Source: an uncultured Clostridia bacterium (GTDB lineage Bacteria > Bacillota > Clostridia > TANB77 > CAG-508). Taken from it: a stretch of 6,922 bases of DNA. Numbering within the stretch: position 1 is the first letter of the stretch; the number at the start of each line of letters is the position of its first letter. Of this stretch, positions 6,327 through 6,922 are shown one piece after another. The stretch lies in NCBI GenBank assembly GCA_934167435.1, contig CAKPKZ010000081.1, forward strand, positions 1 to 6,922, in the 5' to 3' direction. Below the pieces are notes generated by a model that was not told the origin of the DNA, did not search any database, and worked only from the letters and a program-made list of their open reading frames with translations. The translations under genes were made by a program, and so were the position numbers.

Positions 6327-6355
6327 TTGATTTTTACAATTATTTGTGTTAGAAT
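6327..6355 (+). promoter_or_regulatory. Extended -10 promoter for the 119-aa orphan gene
   Basis: TTGATT (6327-6332) and TAGAAT (6350-6355) are 17 bases apart, and TG at 6347-6348 creates an extended -10 (TGTTAGAAT). Transcription would begin near 6362. A 7-bp inverted repeat, ATAATTG (6323-6329) with CAATTAT (6337-6343), overlaps the -35 and could be an operator. A second small repeat, CACAT-TTAAT-ATGTG (6363-6377), lies at the start of the leader. Confidence 0.65.
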
Positions 6356-6387
6356 AGATGTACACATTTAATATGTGAATAATTTTT

Positions 6388-6394
6388 AAAGGAG
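6388..6394 (+). promoter_or_regulatory. Ribosome binding site of the 119-aa orphan gene
   Basis: AAAGGAG ends ten bases before the ATG at 6405. The TCCT just before the ATG (6401-6404) can pair with AGGA at 6390-6393, a short possible occlusion that is probably too weak to matter. Confidence 0.8.
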
Positions 6395-6404
6395 AGTTTT
6401 TCCT

Positions 6405-6764
6405 ATGGCAAAAGCAAACATGAAGAAAGTTGGCAACGTTAAGTATTTGTCAGATATGTCGTATTCCTTTAATAAAGGATATATTCTGATTGATGATGTG
6501 TTATTTCTTATAGGAAATAACAGGTCTGTTGACGACAGTTGGCCTGTTGATGGAAATACAGAGGAGCAAATGGTGATTTCAGCTCGGAAAGAAGCGGATA
6601 TTAACCTTAAGACCAGTATTACCATTGACGATGCAAAAGTATATTCTGCGGGAACTGTTGCAGACGAAGGGGAACTTATTACAGTCGAAGAATCTTTTCA
6701 GAGAATGGATCCAGAGGAACAAGATGGATATGATGACTTAATTGATTATTTTGGCAAAGATTAA
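6405..6764 (+). CDS. Hypothetical acidic protein, compositionally foreign
   Basis: I do not recognise this 119-residue soluble protein. It has no signal peptide or membrane segment. The N-terminus is basic (KANMKKVGNVK), followed by an apparently beta-rich middle (GYILIDDVLFLIGN near 25-38, then residues 55-95) and a very acidic helical tail rich in Asp and Glu (from about 84 to the end at 119). A mixed alpha/beta fold fits but no catalytic motif stands out. GC by hand count is about 37 per cent, well above the surrounding genes. It uses codons rare in the rest of the window (CGG, GCG, GAC, ACC, CTT), so horizontal acquisition is likely. It has its own extended -10 promoter, its own ribosome binding site and its own GC-rich terminator, a self-contained single-gene unit. 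Function unknown; a phage- or plasmid-derived small protein is only a guess. Confidence 0.8.
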   Translation: MAKANMKKVGNVKYLSDMSYSFNKGYILIDDVLFLIGNNRSVDDSWPVDGNTEEQMVISARKEADINLKTSITIDDAKVYSAGTVADEGELITVEESFQRMDPEEQDGYDDLIDYFGKD

Positions 6765-6775
6765 GGAAAACTCAG

Positions 6776-6807
6776 AAAACCACGCTAAATTTTTTAGCGT
6801 GGTTTTT
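6776..6807. terminator. Strong intrinsic terminator, bidirectional
   Basis: A perfect 14-bp stem pairs 6776-6789 with 6793-6806 across a TTT loop, with a GC-rich core CCACGC/GCGTGG and a T run on the right (A run on the left for the minus strand). It ends the orphan gene and lies within ten bases of the stop of the convergent minus-strand gene, so it can serve both. Its GC content is higher than that of the window's other terminators. Confidence 0.93.
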
Positions 6808-6811
6808 AAAA

Positions 6812-6922
6812 TTAAAGAATAGAACTTGTTGGAATATAACTATTATCAGGAGGATAAACAAATTCTTCATTAGGTTTATCAATAGTTGTAATATCAGTAA
6901 CTTTAATAATAGGCATATCACC
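6812..6922 (-). CDS. C-terminal end of an unidentified protein (partial)
   Basis: Read on the minus strand, 36 codons are open from the window edge down to a TAA at 6812-6814. The product begins GDMPIIKVTD and ends YIPTSSIL. The AT-rich codons (AAA, GAA, ATT, TTA) match the host genes rather than the neighbouring orphan. The segment is proline-rich (PP, IP, KP) and looks like a flexible tail, with no motif that names a family. The gene continues beyond the window's right edge and shares the terminator at 6776-6807 convergently. An open frame of 36 codons in AT-rich DNA, with a terminator correctly placed behind it, is the reason for calling it a gene. Confidence 0.65.
   Translation of the reverse strand, partial: GDMPIIKVTDITTIDKPNEEFVYPPDNSYIPTSSIL

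Noticed and set aside
6386..6625. Minus-strand open frame opposite the orphan gene
   Set aside because: The plus-strand gene has promoter, binding site and terminator in order; the antisense frame has none of these.
6849..6856. AGGAGG-like site on the plus strand near the right end
   Set aside because: It is the complement of Pro-Pro codons in the minus-strand partial gene, and no plus-strand start follows at a fitting distance.

Overview
The window looks like chromosome from an AT-rich, endospore-forming member of the Clostridia (Bacillota). The DNA is very AT-rich, codons mostly end in A or T, and ribosome binding sites are strong AGGAGG types. Two genes belong to families tied to sporulation (SpoVS and a YtvI-like membrane protein), and a TIGR03905-type TSCPD small protein is typical of Clostridia. 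I cannot name the genus from this sequence.

Layout from left to right. (1) spoVS (55-318) ends at a clear intrinsic terminator (331-360). (2) A good sigma-A-type promoter (392-421) starts a tight four-gene plus-strand operon. It encodes a TSCPD-domain mini-protein (487-738), a YihY/BrkB-family membrane protein (720-1574, overlapping the first gene), a PF06541-type membrane protein (1602-2294) and a long-chain acyl-CoA ligase-like AMP-forming enzyme (2308-4083). (3) A 15-bp hairpin (4089-4126) lies between the convergent ends of the operon and a minus-strand gene for an unrecognised helical protein (4130-4567). (4) A 150-bp divergent intergenic region separates that gene from a very cysteine-rich tandem CBS-domain protein (4718-5167). 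(5) A YtvI-like AI-2E-family membrane protein follows (5210-6307) and ends in a hairpin that contains its stop codon. (6) A compositionally distinct 119-aa orphan gene (6405-6764) has its own extended -10 promoter and its own GC-rich terminator. (7) The 3' end of a minus-strand gene (6812 to beyond 6922) runs off the right edge.

Working together: the four-gene operon groups two multi-pass membrane proteins with an acyl-CoA synthetase, which suggests a membrane or lipid-envelope role, but this is inference from co-location. The CBS protein and its divergent helical neighbour may share regulation. Most genes are ordinary conserved Clostridia genes. I found no CRISPR array, transposon, defence cassette, toxin-antitoxin pair, rRNA or tRNA. 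The least ordinary items are the 16-cysteine CBS protein and the foreign-looking 119-aa gene cassette.
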